Shown here: in pieces, positions 5,528 to 6,203 of the stretch
Layout: each line of letters opens with the position of its first letter
Position numbering within the stretch: the stretch's first letter is position 1
Source: Acidimicrobiales bacterium
GTDB taxonomy: Bacteria > Actinomycetota > Acidimicrobiia > Acidimicrobiales > JANYDT01
Assembly (NCBI GenBank): GCA_025358985.1
Contig: JANYHQ010000185.1
Location: 1 to 6,203 of the forward strand
Direction: 5' to 3'
Length of the DNA stretch: 6,203 nt
Position numbers and translations under genes: made by a program
The notes under the pieces: model-generated
What the model was told of the DNA's origin: nothing
Seen by the model: the letters and a program-made list of their open reading frames with translations, nothing else
The model's database searches: none

Positions 5528-6203
5528 ATGCGTACTGTCATTGCCAACGGAACGGTGATCTCCGCCACCGGCACCCATCTCAACACCGTGGTGGTGGAGG
5601 GTGAGCGCATAGTGGCGTTGCTCGACCCCACGTCGAGTGATCACGACAGCGCCATCACGAGTGGGGCGCGCGTCATTGATGCCACCGACAAGTACGTCAT
5701 CCCTGGTGGGGTCGATGTCCATACCCATATGGAAATGCCCTTTGGCGGTACCGAGTCGGCCGACACGTTCGAAACTGGTAGTACCGCAGCGGCGTGGGGT
5801 GGCACCACCACCATCATCGACTTTGCCATCCAACAAAAGGGCGACACGCTGCATGCCGCCCTCGACCGCTGGCATGAGAAGGCGGGCGGCCACTGCGCCA
5901 TCGACTACGGCTTCCACATGATCATGACCGACGTCAACGATGTGTCGTTGAAGGAGATGTCGGTGATGCACGACGAGGGCGTCACCTCGTTCAAGTTGTT
6001 CACGGCCTATCCGGGCGTTCTGTACTCCACCGATGCCGAAATCTTCCGGGCCATGCAGCAGTCCGGTCGCATTGGTTCCATGATCATGATGCATTGCGAA
6101 AACGGCATTGTCATTGACGAGATCGTCAAAGATCATGTGTTGCGCGGTGACACGGCGCCCTACTACCACTCCATCAGTCGACCCGTCGAGATGGAGGCCG
6201 AGG
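5528..6203 (+). CDS. hydA: Dihydropyrimidinase / D-hydantoinase (3' partial)
   Basis: First 225 residues of a cyclic amidohydrolase; the frame is still open at the window edge, and full-length members are about 460-480 residues. It hydrolyses 5,6-dihydrouracil or dihydrothymine to the N-carbamoyl-beta-amino acid, and often 5-substituted hydantoins as well. The binuclear metal site is visible: His65 and His67 in GGVDVHTHMEMPF, the lysine that is carboxylated in this family (Lys156 in SFKLFTAYPG) and His189 in MMHCENG. Tyr161, a conserved active-site tyrosine of dihydropyrimidinases, is present, as is the family segment GGTESADTFETGSTAAAWGG (73-92). The remaining metal ligands (the second His and an Asp) lie beyond the window. 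It is third in the operon after beta-ureidopropionase and the aminotransferase; its product is the substrate of the first gene. Dihydropyrimidinase and hydantoinase cannot be separated by sequence alone; context favours the former. Confidence 0.93.
   Translation, partial: MRTVIANGTVISATGTHLNTVVVEGERIVALLDPTSSDHDSAITSGARVIDATDKYVIPGGVDVHTHMEMPFGGTESADTFETGSTAAAWGGTTTIIDFAIQQKGDTLHAALDRWHEKAGGHCAIDYGFHMIMTDVNDVSLKEMSVMHDEGVTSFKLFTAYPGVLYSTDAEIFRAMQQSGRIGSMIMMHCENGIVIDEIVKDHVLRGDTAPYYHSISRPVEMEAE

Noticed and set aside
5414..6169. 251-codon open frame antisense to dihydropyrimidinase
   Set aside because: A shadow of a gene with an intact metal-binding motif set; low-complexity composition and no domain seen.
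1..6203. CRISPR array, insertion sequence, tRNA or rRNA
   Set aside because: No regularly spaced repeats, transposase motifs, terminal inverted repeats or tRNA-like cloverleaf sequence were noticed while reading; the window is almost fully coding.

Overview
The window is a high-GC bacterial segment carrying genes for reductive pyrimidine (uracil/thymine) or hydantoin catabolism and two transcriptional regulators. Codon use, regulator types and a very short protein ending in a GVD-T-R...W pattern suggest an actinobacterium. A free-living aquatic or soil lineage such as Acidimicrobiia is possible, but that is a guess from style and not a demonstrated placement.

Layout. Bases 1-725 (+) hold the C-terminal ~240 residues of an M20-family N-carbamoyl-amino-acid/allantoate amidohydrolase whose start lies outside the window. 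It converges with a LysR-type regulator (736-1704, -), leaving a 10-bp gap. The 191-bp space upstream of lysR is not empty. A good Shine-Dalgarno at 1773-1776 precedes a 30-codon ORF (1785-1877, +) encoding a hydrophobic N-terminus and a charged tail, divergent from lysR. It runs toward a MocR/GabR-type regulator (1896-3254, -), a GntR winged helix fused to an aminotransferase-like PLP domain. The mocR start region contains a perfect direct repeat GTACACA (3247-3253 and 3263-3269), a plausible operator between mocR and the divergent catabolic genes.

The catabolic operon reads rightward: nitrilase-superfamily beta-ureidopropionase (3350-4189), class III PLP aminotransferase (4192-5481, only 2 bp later) and dihydropyrimidinase (5528 to beyond the window end). 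Together they can open dihydrouracil to N-carbamoyl-beta-alanine, hydrolyse that to beta-alanine, CO2 and ammonia, and move the amino group to a keto acid, giving malonate semialdehyde. The dihydropyrimidine dehydrogenase expected for the first step is not in the window. The enzyme functions rest on conserved catalytic motifs and mutual context. Substrate details (uracil versus hydantoin derivatives, amino acceptor) are inferred.

Most worth checking: the unannotated-looking microprotein in the lysR divergent region, the GTACACA repeats at mocR, the cysteine-rich N-terminus of MocR, and the presence of two non-homologous amidohydrolase families for N-carbamoyl compounds.
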